Assembly (NCBI RefSeq): GCF_013282215.1
Contig: NZ_CP048103.1
Coordinates: 3,162,001 to 3,226,000, forward strand
Origin: Kroppenstedtia eburnea
Lineage (GTDB): Bacteria > Bacillota > Bacilli > Thermoactinomycetales > DSM-45169
DNA: 64,000 nucleotides
Direction: 5' to 3'
Below, piece by piece: positions 49,298 to 57,062 of this stretch (positions are counted from its first letter, which is position 1; each line of letters begins with the position of its first letter). The notes below the pieces were generated by a model, which did no database searches, was not told the origin of the DNA, and was given only the letters and a program-made list of their open reading frames with translations. A program made the translations under genes and the position numbers.

Positions 49298-51010
49298 TTA
49301 TCCTTCCAAATACTCATCGATGCGACCCATAACAGCATGGATCAACTGTTGCAACTGTTTGGCGGCCTGTTTGGCGGAGTTGCCGATGGTGGCGAAGTAT
49401 ATCTTGATTTTCGGTTCCGTACCTGATGGGCGGAGACAAAACCAGCCTCCATCGGGGAGATGAAACTTGAGCATGTTTTCCTGGGGAAGCCCGTATAATC
49501 CCTGTGAAAAATCCTCCATGCAAAGAAAGGGGGAACCTCCGATTTTTCGGGGCGGATCCTGTCGCCAGTCATCCATGATCTCCTCGATTTTTTTGGCACC
49601 TTCCATCCCCTTCAATGTCCTGGTTTGAATGTCCTCCGCAAAACAACCATAAGTTTGATGCAATTCCTTCAGGACCGTGTACAAGCTTTTCCCTTCGCTT
49701 TTATAATATGCCGCCGCTTCGGAGATGAGCATCGATGCCACCACGGCATCTTTGTCCCGGGCATGGGTTCCGGCCAGATAGCCACAGCTCTCCTCATATC
49801 CGAAAATAAACTGACAAGCACCGGTACGCTGGAACTCCTCGATCTTTTGACCGATATATTTAAATCCGGTCAGGGTGTTGAACACCTCGACACCATAACT
49901 TTGCGCAATCCTTGCTCCCAACTCACCGGTGACGACGGTTTTGACCATGGCCCCGTTCGTGGGAAGGGTTCCGTTTTTTTTCATCGTGGAGAGAAGATAA
50001 TACAGAATCAAGGCCCCTGTCTGATTTCCCGTCAGGGGGGTATAACCTCCCTTTACGTCTGGAATGGCAACACCCATCCGGTCCGCGTCGGGGTCCGTCC
50101 CGATCACCAGATCTGCCTCCATCTGCTCCGCCAGCCGGATCGCCTTCGCAAGCACCCTCGGATCCTCCGGATTGGGAGCCTCCACTGTGGGGAAGAGTGG
50201 ATCCGGCTCCTCCTGTTCTTTCACAACATGGACCCGTTCAAAACCGATCCGGTGCAAAACTTGCCGGATGGGAAGATTTCCGCTTCCGTGAAGGGGGGTG
50301 TATACGATTCCCAATCGATGGCTGATTTGACGATTCCCCTCGGGTTGCAGACTCATGGAGGTGACAGCCTTCAGATAAGCTTCATCCACCTCATCCCCGA
50401 TCCAATGAAGCCACCGGTTCTCTTCCGCTTCCTTGCGGGTCATTTTTTTGATGTCAGCGAAGGAGTGAACCTGCCGCATCCGGGAGAGGACCTGTGTGGC
50501 GGCCTCAGGGGGTAGCTGTCCCCCATCCCTGCCATACACTTTGTAACCGTTATATGAGGCCGGATTGTGGCTGGCGGTGATAACAATCCCCGCCGTTGCC
50601 TGTAAATGGCGGACGGCAAAAGACAATTCCGGGGTGGGTCTCAGTCCTTCAAATACATAGGCACGAATCCCGTTTCCGGCCAGGACCAGCGCCGCCTCCA
50701 GGGCAAAATCCGCGGAATGGCGTCTGGAATCGTAGGCGATGACGACAGAAGGGCATGGATCCGATTCCAGGAGAGTTTGCGCCAGTCCTTGCGTCGCCTT
50801 CCCCACTGTATAGCGGTTGATCCGATTGCTGCCCGCCCCCATCAGCCCCCGTAAGCCTCCGGTGCCAAACTCCAGATCCTTGTGGAAACGGTCGATCACT
50901 TCCTTTGGATCCTGTGCAATTCTGCGCAGTTCTTCCTTGGTTTCCCGATCGATCGCGGGATCCCTCAACCAAAGCTCCAGCGAGCCTTCCGCCTGACTCT
51001 CCCGTGTCAT
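49298..51010 (-). CDS. Phosphoglucomutase/phosphomannomutase (PgcA type)
   Basis: 570 residues from the ATG at 51010 (GAGGAGG upstream). It interconverts glucose-1- and glucose-6-phosphate (or the mannose forms). The phosphoserine is in VITASHNPASYNGYKVY. The metal loop is DPDADRMGV, the sugar-specificity loop is GYEESCGYL, and the phosphate-binding loop is FCLRPSGTEPKIKIY. The length and N-terminal LEFGTGGLRGLMGAGSNRIN match Bacillus PgcA, which supplies glucose-1-phosphate for glycolipid and wall teichoic acid. It stands alone, flanked by repeats R7 and R8. Confidence 0.93.
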   Translation of the reverse strand: MTRESQAEGSLELWLRDPAIDRETKEELRRIAQDPKEVIDRFHKDLEFGTGGLRGLMGAGSNRINRYTVGKATQGLAQTLLESDPCPSVVIAYDSRRHSADFALEAALVLAGNGIRAYVFEGLRPTPELSFAVRHLQATAGIVITASHNPASYNGYKVYGRDGGQLPPEAATQVLSRMRQVHSFADIKKMTRKEAEENRWLHWIGDEVDEAYLKAVTSMSLQPEGNRQISHRLGIVYTPLHGSGNLPIRQVLHRIGFERVHVVKEQEEPDPLFPTVEAPNPEDPRVLAKAIRLAEQMEADLVIGTDPDADRMGVAIPDVKGGYTPLTGNQTGALILYYLLSTMKKNGTLPTNGAMVKTVVTGELGARIAQSYGVEVFNTLTGFKYIGQKIEEFQRTGACQFIFGYEESCGYLAGTHARDKDAVVASMLISEAAAYYKSEGKSLYTVLKELHQTYGCFAEDIQTRTLKGMEGAKKIEEIMDDWRQDPPRKIGGSPFLCMEDFSQGLYGLPQENMLKFHLPDGGWFCLRPSGTEPKIKIYFATIGNSAKQAAKQLQQLIHAVMGRIDEYLEG

Positions 51011-51201
51011 GTTGATCCTCCTCACAGGATGATATGTACCGTGTCGACTCCATCCCGCTCTCTCCCGATCAGTTCCCGGTCCCAACCTTCCTCACGTATC
51101 ATCTGAAGGGTCCGGAACACCCCTGCCGGGCCCCTGAGCTTGTTACCACAGTATACGCCGGAAAGATCGGATGGGTATTCGCGCCAAACATTTTCGGGAC
51201 T

Positions 51202-51386
51202 TGGGCGTGACAGGTCAATTCAATTTTTCGTGGAATGTGGGACTTTTGAGAGTAACAGAGGGAGGGTTGGGTTTCACATGGAGTGATTTTGGATCGTCAG
51301 AACAACGAAAACGACATGTGAAACTCAATCCCGACCGGTTCTGCCCAGAGATTTATCAGACCACCCTTGGGCGTATCTGATAAAAC
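51202..51386. repeat. Palindromic interspersed element R8 (inverted, long-ended form)
   Basis: In reverse orientation the arms TTGGGTTTCACATG and CATGTGAAACTCAA flank the loop. One end, GGTCAATTCAATTTTT...GAGAGTAACAGAGGGAGGG, is shared with R9. The other end, TTTATCAGA, is repeated inverted as TCTGATAAA at 51375-51383. Confidence 0.8.
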
Positions 51387-51456
51387 CATTGCCCGGGGGG
51401 GCGGGCCGGTGTGACCGTCTCCGTTCTCCTGTTTTCAGAGTCATATCAAGGTAAGG

Positions 51457-51484
51457 AAAACCCCCTGCCGTATCGGGCGGGGGC
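51457..51484 (-). terminator. Terminator of the IIA-Glc gene
   Basis: Minus-strand stem GCCCCCGCC/GGCAGGGGG followed by TTTTCC. Confidence 0.75.
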
Positions 51485-51505
51485 CAGTATATGCGACCGG
51501 ACGAT

Positions 51506-52000
51506 CTAAGATGATTTCAAAGTCACTTCCAGGATCGGGTCCCCCGCTTCAGCCTCTTCCACCGGCTTGGCCTCCAGACGGGCCACGCGATCCATGTTGG
51601 TGATCACCATCGGGGTGACAGTGCTTTTCGCCTGTTCCCGAACGGTTTCCAGGGAAAACCGAATCAGGGGTTGGCCGGTTTTCACCTGATCCCCTTCCTT
51701 CACTTCGGCGGTGAAACCTTCCCCTTCCATGGCCACGGTCTCCAAACCGATGTGAAGCAACACTTCCAGTCCTTCCACAGTGCGGATGCCGACAGCGTGT
51801 TTGGTGTGGAAGAGTTGGATCACTTCACCATCCACCGGAGCGCAGAGAATCCCTTCTGTCGGTTCCATCGCCGTCCCATCCCCCATCATCTTTTCGGAAA
51901 AGACGGGGTCCGGCACTTTTTCCAAAGGTATCAACTTTCCCTTCAGGGGAGCGGCCAGAACCAGTGTTTTCTGTTTTTTCCCGAACAAGTTGCGAAACAT
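51506..52000 (-). CDS. PTS glucose-type IIA phosphocarrier protein
   Basis: 164 residues from the ATG at 52000 (AAAGGAG upstream). It carries phosphate from HPr to a sugar-specific IIB domain and is a single-domain IIA-Glc (Crr-like). Motifs are APLKGKLIPLEKVPDPVFS, PVDGEVIQLFHTKHAVGI (regulatory His) and the phosphorylated His in VLLHIGLETV. No IIB/IIC gene is adjacent, so it probably serves permeases that lack their own IIA, with enzyme I encoded at 26.2 kb. A terminator follows. Confidence 0.94.
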   Translation of the reverse strand: MFRNLFGKKQKTLVLAAPLKGKLIPLEKVPDPVFSEKMMGDGTAMEPTEGILCAPVDGEVIQLFHTKHAVGIRTVEGLEVLLHIGLETVAMEGEGFTAEVKEGDQVKTGQPLIRFSLETVREQAKSTVTPMVITNMDRVARLEAKPVEEAEAGDPILEVTLKSS

Positions 52001-52231
52001 CGATGTCACTCCTTTGTTTATGTAGAGGCGTTATGAGTTTTCCCCCGATCCCCCCAAAAATAACTTCCCCGTCGACAGGCGAATTCCTTCCCAAAGGTTT
52101 GTCGTGACAACCGGGATGGCTTGAAAACCTTTGCAACAGAGAATCAAACAGGAATTAATCATCCCTTAAAAAACCATACTGATTCATGTGTTATCTTTTT
52201 AGTACAAAAGTCCGAAAGGGTGTGGGTCCGG

Positions 52232-52387
52232 ATGACTTCCCTCGATGTTGGAGTTCTGGGTTTTGTAATGGGCACCCTGTTGTTTACTGGAATCTGGTAC
52301 TTGAAGGAACAGGCCGAACTACCCAAATCCCCTGCTCCTGAACCGCCGCGACCCACCGGGGAGCAAGCCCGTCTGACATATCGGTAA
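52232..52387 (+). CDS. Small membrane protein with proline-rich tail (51 residues)
   Basis: ATG at 52232 after GGGTGTGGG. One membrane helix (VGVLGFVMGTLLFTGIWYL) precedes a tail rich in Pro and Glu (KEQAELPKSPAPEPPRPTGE). I do not recognise the family. A perfect-stem terminator follows. Function unknown. Confidence 0.55.
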   Translation: MTSLDVGVLGFVMGTLLFTGIWYLKEQAELPKSPAPEPPRPTGEQARLTYR

Positions 52388-52421
52388 CCAGGCACGAATT
52401 TTCAGCCCACATCGGCTGACA

Positions 52422-52458
52422 CTGAATGCAAAAAAGCTTTTCTTTTTTTTGCATTCAG
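52422..52458 (+). terminator. Terminator after the small membrane protein
   Basis: CTGAATGCAAAAAAG/CTTTTTTTTGCATTCAG, with the T-run inside the stem. Confidence 0.7.
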
Positions 52459-52538
52459 ACAAAACTTCCCATCGCCTCTGTCCAATCCACTCCACAACCG
52501 CTATACTGAAAGCAAACCCTAGGGATGAGGTGATCACC

Positions 52539-53363
52539 TTGCCCACACCTGTCACGGAAGAATCGAGAGAAAAGCTGGCGGTGGAACTGCGGATGATCGA
52601 ACGTTGGGAAGAAGAGCAGAAAGATTTGTGGTTCTGGGAAAAGATCGGCCGTCTCCCCTTCACTCTGCTGGACCGGATCACACCCCGGGTCCTTCGCGAC
52701 TGGATCGGCCAGCTCCTGGATGAGCTTGGATCCTATATCCAGACCGGGGGCCGCTACCTGATCAACCAGGATACCGTACTCGACCGACTCGCCCGGGAAT
52801 CGGGACAACCCCCCGGTTCCGTCGGACTGTCTCAGGTTCACCATCTGCCACTGGCCGTCATGGATCGTGCGGCGGAGGACTTGCAAAAATCCCGGGCGGA
52901 GGTGGCCAAATATCAGGGTGCCACCACCGGAGTGGGCGGCTTCCTGACGCTCGCCATCGATATCCCGGTTCTCCTCGGCCTCTCGCTGAAGACAGCACAA
53001 GAGATGGCCCTGGTTCACGGTTACGATCCCCGGGAAAAGAAAGAGCGTATTTTCATTGTCCAGTGCCTCCAGTTTGCCTCTGCCGATTATGTCGGAAAAC
53101 AGGCCATTCTGAAGAACCTGTCCACCTTTCACCAGGGCGGCGCCGAACGGGATTCCATCTCCCAGTTGCAGGGATGGCATGAGGTGATCGCCACCTACCG
53201 GGATCATTTCGGCTGGAAAAAGCTGTTCCAACTCGTCCCCATCGCAGGCATCCTCTTCGGTGCCTGGATCAACAAAGCCACCGTGGAAGATGTGGCGGAA
53301 GCCACCCGGATGCTCTACCGGAAGCGCCGGATTCTGGAAAAGTTGGCGTCCATGGAGCCATGA
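52539..53363 (+). CDS. EcsC-family protein
   Basis: 274 residues from a TTG at 52539, seven bases after GAGGTG. EcsC-family features are ELRMIERWEEEQKDLWFWEKIGRLP near the N-terminus, then ATTGVGGFLTLAIDIPVLLGLSLKTAQEMALVHGY and WIGQLLDELGSYIQTGG. The hydrophobic central region may associate with the membrane. In Bacillus EcsC lies beside the EcsAB transporter; here it is alone. The biochemical role is unknown. Confidence 0.85.
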   Translation: MPTPVTEESREKLAVELRMIERWEEEQKDLWFWEKIGRLPFTLLDRITPRVLRDWIGQLLDELGSYIQTGGRYLINQDTVLDRLARESGQPPGSVGLSQVHHLPLAVMDRAAEDLQKSRAEVAKYQGATTGVGGFLTLAIDIPVLLGLSLKTAQEMALVHGYDPREKKERIFIVQCLQFASADYVGKQAILKNLSTFHQGGAERDSISQLQGWHEVIATYRDHFGWKKLFQLVPIAGILFGAWINKATVEDVAEATRMLYRKRRILEKLASMEP

Positions 53364-53365
53364 TA

Positions 53366-53398
53366 AAGATCACTGCGGAGATTTTCCGCAGTGATCTT
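53366..53398. terminator. Bidirectional terminator between EcsC and VOC genes
   Basis: AAGATCACTGCGG/CCGCAGTGATCTT with a loop AGATTTT, T-rich on the right side. Confidence 0.85.
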
Positions 53399-53424
53399 AT
53401 TTGAGGGAGGGAGCGGCGGACTCC

Positions 53425-53811
53425 TTATCCCTGCACCAGCTGGATCAGATTACCGCAAGTATCGTCAAACATGGCGACGGTCACCGGACCCGCTTTTGTC
53501 GGACTCGTATGAAACACTACGCCCCGCTCATTCAACCTCTCATACTCTTTTTGCAGATCCTCCATGGCAAATGCCGTTGCGGGGATTCCTTGCTCAAAAA
53601 TAGCTTTTTGAAATGTCGCGGCAGCCGGGTTGTCATTTGGCTCCAGGAGTAATTCGACACCCTCCGGCCCTTCGGGAGAGACCACAGTTAACCATTTAAA
53701 CTCCCCTGCCGGCATGTCGGCCTTTTTGACAAAGCCCAATATCTCTGTGTAGAACTGAAGGGCCTTCTCCTGATCGTCCACAAAGATACTGCTCCACATG
53801 ATCCTCATCAT
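53425..53811 (-). CDS. VOC-superfamily (glyoxalase/dioxygenase fold) protein
   Basis: 128 residues from ATG at 53811 (AAAGGAGG upstream). The beta-alpha-beta-beta-beta repeat of the vicinal-oxygen-chelate fold is seen: IFVDDQEKALQFYTEILGF, WLTVVSPEGPEGVELLLEP, then VVFHTSPTKAGPVTVAMFDDTCGNLIQLVQ. Most close relatives have no known substrate. The upstream palindrome AACCATATGGTT (53869-53880) resembles sites of ArsR-type repressors that often accompany such genes. Confidence 0.9.
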   Translation of the reverse strand: MMRIMWSSIFVDDQEKALQFYTEILGFVKKADMPAGEFKWLTVVSPEGPEGVELLLEPNDNPAAATFQKAIFEQGIPATAFAMEDLQKEYERLNERGVVFHTSPTKAGPVTVAMFDDTCGNLIQLVQG

Positions 53812-53868
53812 GATCCTCCTTTAAAAGCGAATGCCTTTGCACCTCCCTTGGCGATTCGGACTTTGCTC

Positions 53869-53880
53869 AACCATATGGTT
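53869..53880 (-). promoter_or_regulatory. Candidate operator upstream of the VOC gene
   Basis: AACCATATGGTT is a perfect 12-base palindrome about 58 bases before the VOC start. It resembles ArsR/SmtB-type sites (CAACCATATGGTT form). No such regulator lies in the window, so a distant one is implied. Confidence 0.4.
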
Positions 53881-54083
53881 AAATATGGATGATAACAAGA
53901 CGAATGTCAACTGACAGTTAAGTTATTGTTCCATCATGACAGACGATCGAACAGAAGGTGCGGAGATCCTCCGTCCACTTTCATCTCCGTACGTACCAGT
54001 CTGGCTCGCTATTCGCCGACTAATTATTTATAAATTAGGGAATTTGTTATAATGGAGGCAACCATTCTTAAGGAGGTTGTGAA

Positions 54084-55436
54084 ATGACACGGAGACGTTT
54101 CCTTGTCCTCTTGTCGGCGGTGTTTTTGATCGCGGGAGGTTTGATCGGCGGCTTTTCATTCGCCGATGCCAAAGGGACAAGCCCTGTAAAAGAGGCCAAC
54201 AGTATCAAAAATGTGATCCTGTTGATCGGTGACGGCATGGGCCCGGTCTATACGACGGCTTATCGTTACTACCAGGACGATCCGCGATCGAAACATGTGG
54301 GGGAGACGATCTTTGACAAACATTTTGTCGGAATGCAAACCACCTATGCATGGGATCCGGATGAAAATATCACCGATTCCGCATCCGCGGCAACAGCCAT
54401 GGCTTCCGGAGTGAAAACGTACAATGCAGCCATCTCGGTGGATCTCGATGGACAACCTGTGGAAACCGTACTGGAGCGGGCCAAATCCCTGGGTAAGTCC
54501 ACCGGACTCGTCGCCACCTCACAGATCAACCATGCCACTCCCGCCGCCTTTGCCGCCCACAATGAATCGCGGCGAAACTACGATGCGATCGCGGACGAAT
54601 TCTATGATGAACGCATCGACGGAAAGCATAAAGTGGATGTGATGCTCGGCGGCGGAACCGATTATTTTATCCGGGATGACCGTAATCTGGTGAAACAGTT
54701 TCAACAGGACGGATACGATTATGTGACAACGCGGGCGGAACTTTTGAACAGCAAAAATGACAAGCTCTTGGGATTATTTGCGAAAGTGGAACTGCCGAAA
54801 AGAATCGATCGCACCGATGAGACTCCCGCGTTGAAGGAGATGACACAGGCTGCACTCCAGCGGCTCGGCAAAAACAAGAAAGGCTTCTTCCTCATGGTTG
54901 AAGGGAGCCAGATCGATTGGGCCGGGCATGACAATGATGTGGTCGGAGCCATGAGCGAAATGGAGGACTTCGCCCAGGCTTTGCAGACAGCGATCAACTT
55001 TGCCAAAAAGGACAAGCAGACACTGGTCATTGCCACCGCGGACCACTCCACCGGCGGTCTCTCCATCGGCAGTGACGGCAAGTACGTGTGGAACACCGAA
55101 CCGATCAAACAAGCCAAGCGCACACCGGAGTTTATGGCGAATCAGATCGTCAACGGGGCTGACGTGGAAGAGACCCTGAACCGCTACATCGGCTTTGCTT
55201 TGACAAATAAGGAAATGCAGACAGTCAAAGAGGCAAGTGCTTCCGGAAAAGCGGCCACTGTGCAAAAGGCCATCTCCCACATTTTCGATGTCCGTTCCAA
55301 CACAGGATGGACCACTTCCGGACATACAGCTGACGATGTGGAAGTGTTCGCCTACGGCAAAGGAAAAGAGATGTTTGCCGGCCGCATCGACAACACCGAC
55401 ATCGCCAATCGGATTTTTGACATCTGGAAACGTTAA
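54084..55436 (+). CDS. Secreted alkaline phosphatase
   Basis: 450 residues from the ATG at 54084 (AAGGAGG upstream). A twin-arginine-like start MTRRRFLVLLSAVFLIAGG leads to a signal peptide ending near FADA. The zinc/magnesium phosphomonoesterase motifs are VILLIGDGMG, TDSASAATAMASG (catalytic Ser), INHATPAAF, EGSQIDWAGHDND, ATADHSTGG and TTSGHTADDV. It matches PhoA/PhoB-type enzymes of Bacilli and would release phosphate outside the cell. No PhoP box was confirmed. A strong terminator follows. Confidence 0.94.
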   Translation: MTRRRFLVLLSAVFLIAGGLIGGFSFADAKGTSPVKEANSIKNVILLIGDGMGPVYTTAYRYYQDDPRSKHVGETIFDKHFVGMQTTYAWDPDENITDSASAATAMASGVKTYNAAISVDLDGQPVETVLERAKSLGKSTGLVATSQINHATPAAFAAHNESRRNYDAIADEFYDERIDGKHKVDVMLGGGTDYFIRDDRNLVKQFQQDGYDYVTTRAELLNSKNDKLLGLFAKVELPKRIDRTDETPALKEMTQAALQRLGKNKKGFFLMVEGSQIDWAGHDNDVVGAMSEMEDFAQALQTAINFAKKDKQTLVIATADHSTGGLSIGSDGKYVWNTEPIKQAKRTPEFMANQIVNGADVEETLNRYIGFALTNKEMQTVKEASASGKAATVQKAISHIFDVRSNTGWTTSGHTADDVEVFAYGKGKEMFAGRIDNTDIANRIFDIWKR

Positions 55437-55448
55437 GTCAACGAATGC

Positions 55449-55492
55449 AACCCGGCCCTTCACCGGATCTAAACGGTGGGGCCGGGTTTTTA
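55449..55492 (+). terminator. Terminator of the alkaline phosphatase gene
   Basis: AACCCGGCCC/GGGCCGGGTT with an inner CACCG/CGGTG hairpin, followed by TTTTTATC. Confidence 0.85.
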
Positions 55493-55584
55493 TCAAAGAA
55501 TCCTCGAAAGATCTGTCTCCATATGGCGGCTTCTTGTTGATTTCTGTGTCCGGCCGGAATTACTCTTCGGGGGCTCAGGTCTGA

Positions 55585-55808
55585 TTACTCCTCCAGGCAC
55601 TGTGAAATTTCGATCAAGTTTTGATCCGGTCCCGAATGTACACGGATATGATCGGACCAGGCGCACCTGTCCTTCTGACCGGCCCTTTCTCCACCTTCAG
55701 CTCATTTTTTCCAAGATGACAGATCAGCTCCTCTGTTTTCATCCCATCGGAAATGAAACATAAATCTGCTGATCCGGGCATCAGCGAAAATCCCTTTTCC
55801 CAACACAA
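55585..55808 (-). pseudogene. VOC-family remnant with missing N-terminus and one-base frameshift
   Basis: From ATG at 55808 the frame reads MPGSADLCFIS (after nine extra residues), then KVEKGPVRRTGAPGPIISVY and IRD. This is the second half of a glyoxalase-like protein that normally continues DPDxNLIEIS. Here GACCGGAT appears where GACCCGGAT would keep the frame. Reading on in the shifted frame gives DQNLIEISQCLEE and a stop at 55585. The first ~55 residues of the protein are missing altogether. Probably a dead gene. Confidence 0.7.
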
Positions 55809-55846
55809 ATAAATCCTTTCCTCAAAGTTTGAGGAAAGGATTTATT
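55808..55846 (-). terminator. Terminator of tRNA-Ala
   Basis: Perfect 16-base stem AATAAATCCTTTCCTC/GAGGAAAGGATTTATT with a seven-base loop, directly after the tRNA. Confidence 0.8.
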
Positions 55847-55847
55847 A

Positions 55848-55923
55848 TGGTGGAGCATAGCGGGCTCGAACCGCTGACCTCTACACTGCCAGTGTAGCGC
55901 TCTCCCAGCTGAGCTAATGCCCC
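55848..55923 (-). tRNA. tRNA-Ala (anticodon GGC)
   Basis: 76 bases on the minus strand with an encoded CCA. Acceptor GGGGCAT pairs with ATGCTCC, the D-arm is AGCTCAGCTGGGAGAGC, the anticodon stem/loop CTACA-CTGGCAG-TGTAG has anticodon GGC, and the T-arm is AGCGG-TTCGAGC-CCGCT. It reads alanine codons GCC and GCU. Confidence 0.95.
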
Positions 55924-55987
55924 GCAATTCATTTTGGCGACAAAATTAATCATATAGCTTGTTAGTCTGTTTGTCAAGGGAATCCAC

Positions 55988-56010
55988 AAAAAAATGGGGC
56001 GGATCGCCCC
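55988..56010 (-). terminator. Terminator of the LCP gene
   Basis: GGGGCGGATCGCCCC hairpin; on the minus strand ATTTTTTT follows. Confidence 0.8.
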
Positions 56011-56025
56011 TTCATAGACATGGAA

Positions 56026-56928
56026 TCAATTCAGTTCCAAAGTACCGCGCATTTTTTGTCCGATTCGCTCCCGCTCCGCCTCGGTCACCTGGTAATAATA
56101 GATGCCGTTGATCTTGGTTCCGGTCCCCTTCACCTCCAGGGTCTCCATCTGCCGGGTGGCGCTCCGGTAATCGACGGCCATCTGCTGCAGTTCCTCGGGA
56201 GAGATGTTTGTTTTCACATTGGTACCCAGATTTCCCAAGAGCGAGGAGAGATCCATCAAGATGGACGGCCTGGCCGCCTTGGTGATCACTGCTTTCAAAA
56301 CCTGACGCTGACGATCATTTCTGCCCAGGTCCCCCCGCGGGTCTTCATAGCGCATCCGGGTATACATCAGTGCTTCTTTCCCGTTCAGGTGAATCGGTCC
56401 CTCCGGGAAGGGGGTGCCTTTGTAATCAAAGGCGAAGGGGTTATTCACATCCACTCCGTCCAAGGTGTCGATAATATCGGCGAATCCTTTCATATTCACC
56501 TTGATGTAGTAATCGATGGGCACCTTGAGAAAGCTCTCCACCGTCTCCACGGCCATGGGCACTCCGCCGAAAGCATAAGCATGGTTGATCTTGTCCTGTG
56601 TACCTCTGCCGGCGATCTCTGTCCGGGTGTCCCGGGGAATGTTGAACATCAGTGAACTGTCGGTCCGGGGATTCACCGTGAGAATAACCATCGTGTCACT
56701 GCGTCCCTTGTCCCCTTTCCGCTCATCCACCCCCAGGATCAAGATGGAGATGGGATCCTGCCTGTGAACCGATACTTCCTCCTCCCGCAGATCCGACTTT
56801 TTCTGTTCCTTCGGTTCATAGATCTGAGAGGCAGTCTCTTTCATGGAAGAATAGAGATACCAGCCGTATCCCCCCGCTCCTCCCACGACCAACAGAAATA
56901 ACACGGAAAAAATCTTTAACCATTTCAT
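56026..56928 (-). CDS. LytR-CpsA-Psr (LCP) family wall-polymer ligase
   Basis: 300 residues from the ATG at 56928 (AAAGGAG upstream). One N-terminal membrane helix (IFSVLFLLVVGGAGGYGWYLY) precedes an extracellular LCP domain: ILILGVDERKGDKGRSDTMVI, NIPRDTRTEIAG, KINHAYAFGG, YTRMRYEDPRGDLGRNDRQRQVL. These contain the conserved Arg/Asp residues that hold polyprenyl diphosphate. LCP enzymes attach teichoic acids or capsule to peptidoglycan. It lies beside two wall-sorted surface proteins, in keeping with an envelope cluster. Confidence 0.94.
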   Translation of the reverse strand: MKWLKIFSVLFLLVVGGAGGYGWYLYSSMKETASQIYEPKEQKKSDLREEEVSVHRQDPISILILGVDERKGDKGRSDTMVILTVNPRTDSSLMFNIPRDTRTEIAGRGTQDKINHAYAFGGVPMAVETVESFLKVPIDYYIKVNMKGFADIIDTLDGVDVNNPFAFDYKGTPFPEGPIHLNGKEALMYTRMRYEDPRGDLGRNDRQRQVLKAVITKAARPSILMDLSSLLGNLGTNVKTNISPEELQQMAVDYRSATRQMETLEVKGTGTKINGIYYYQVTEAERERIGQKMRGTLELN

Positions 56929-57000
56929 GTCATAAAACTCCTTTGGGTTCGGATCGGTACTCTCATTATACCGGAACGATGATTTCCCTTCTTTTTTGCT

Positions 57001-57035
57001 CAAAGAACCACCTTCCGGTTTCGAAAGGTGGTTTT
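57001..57035 (-). terminator. Hairpin after the first surface-protein gene
   Basis: AACCACCTT/AAGGTGGTT with a ten-base loop; CTTTG follows on the minus strand. Confidence 0.65.
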
Positions 57036-57062
57036 CTCACTCATGAGCGGACAGGTTCAATT

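Noticed and set aside
53930..54083. PhoP box upstream of the alkaline phosphatase
   Set aside because: Only scattered TTAA-type hexamers are seen, without the required 11-base spacing.
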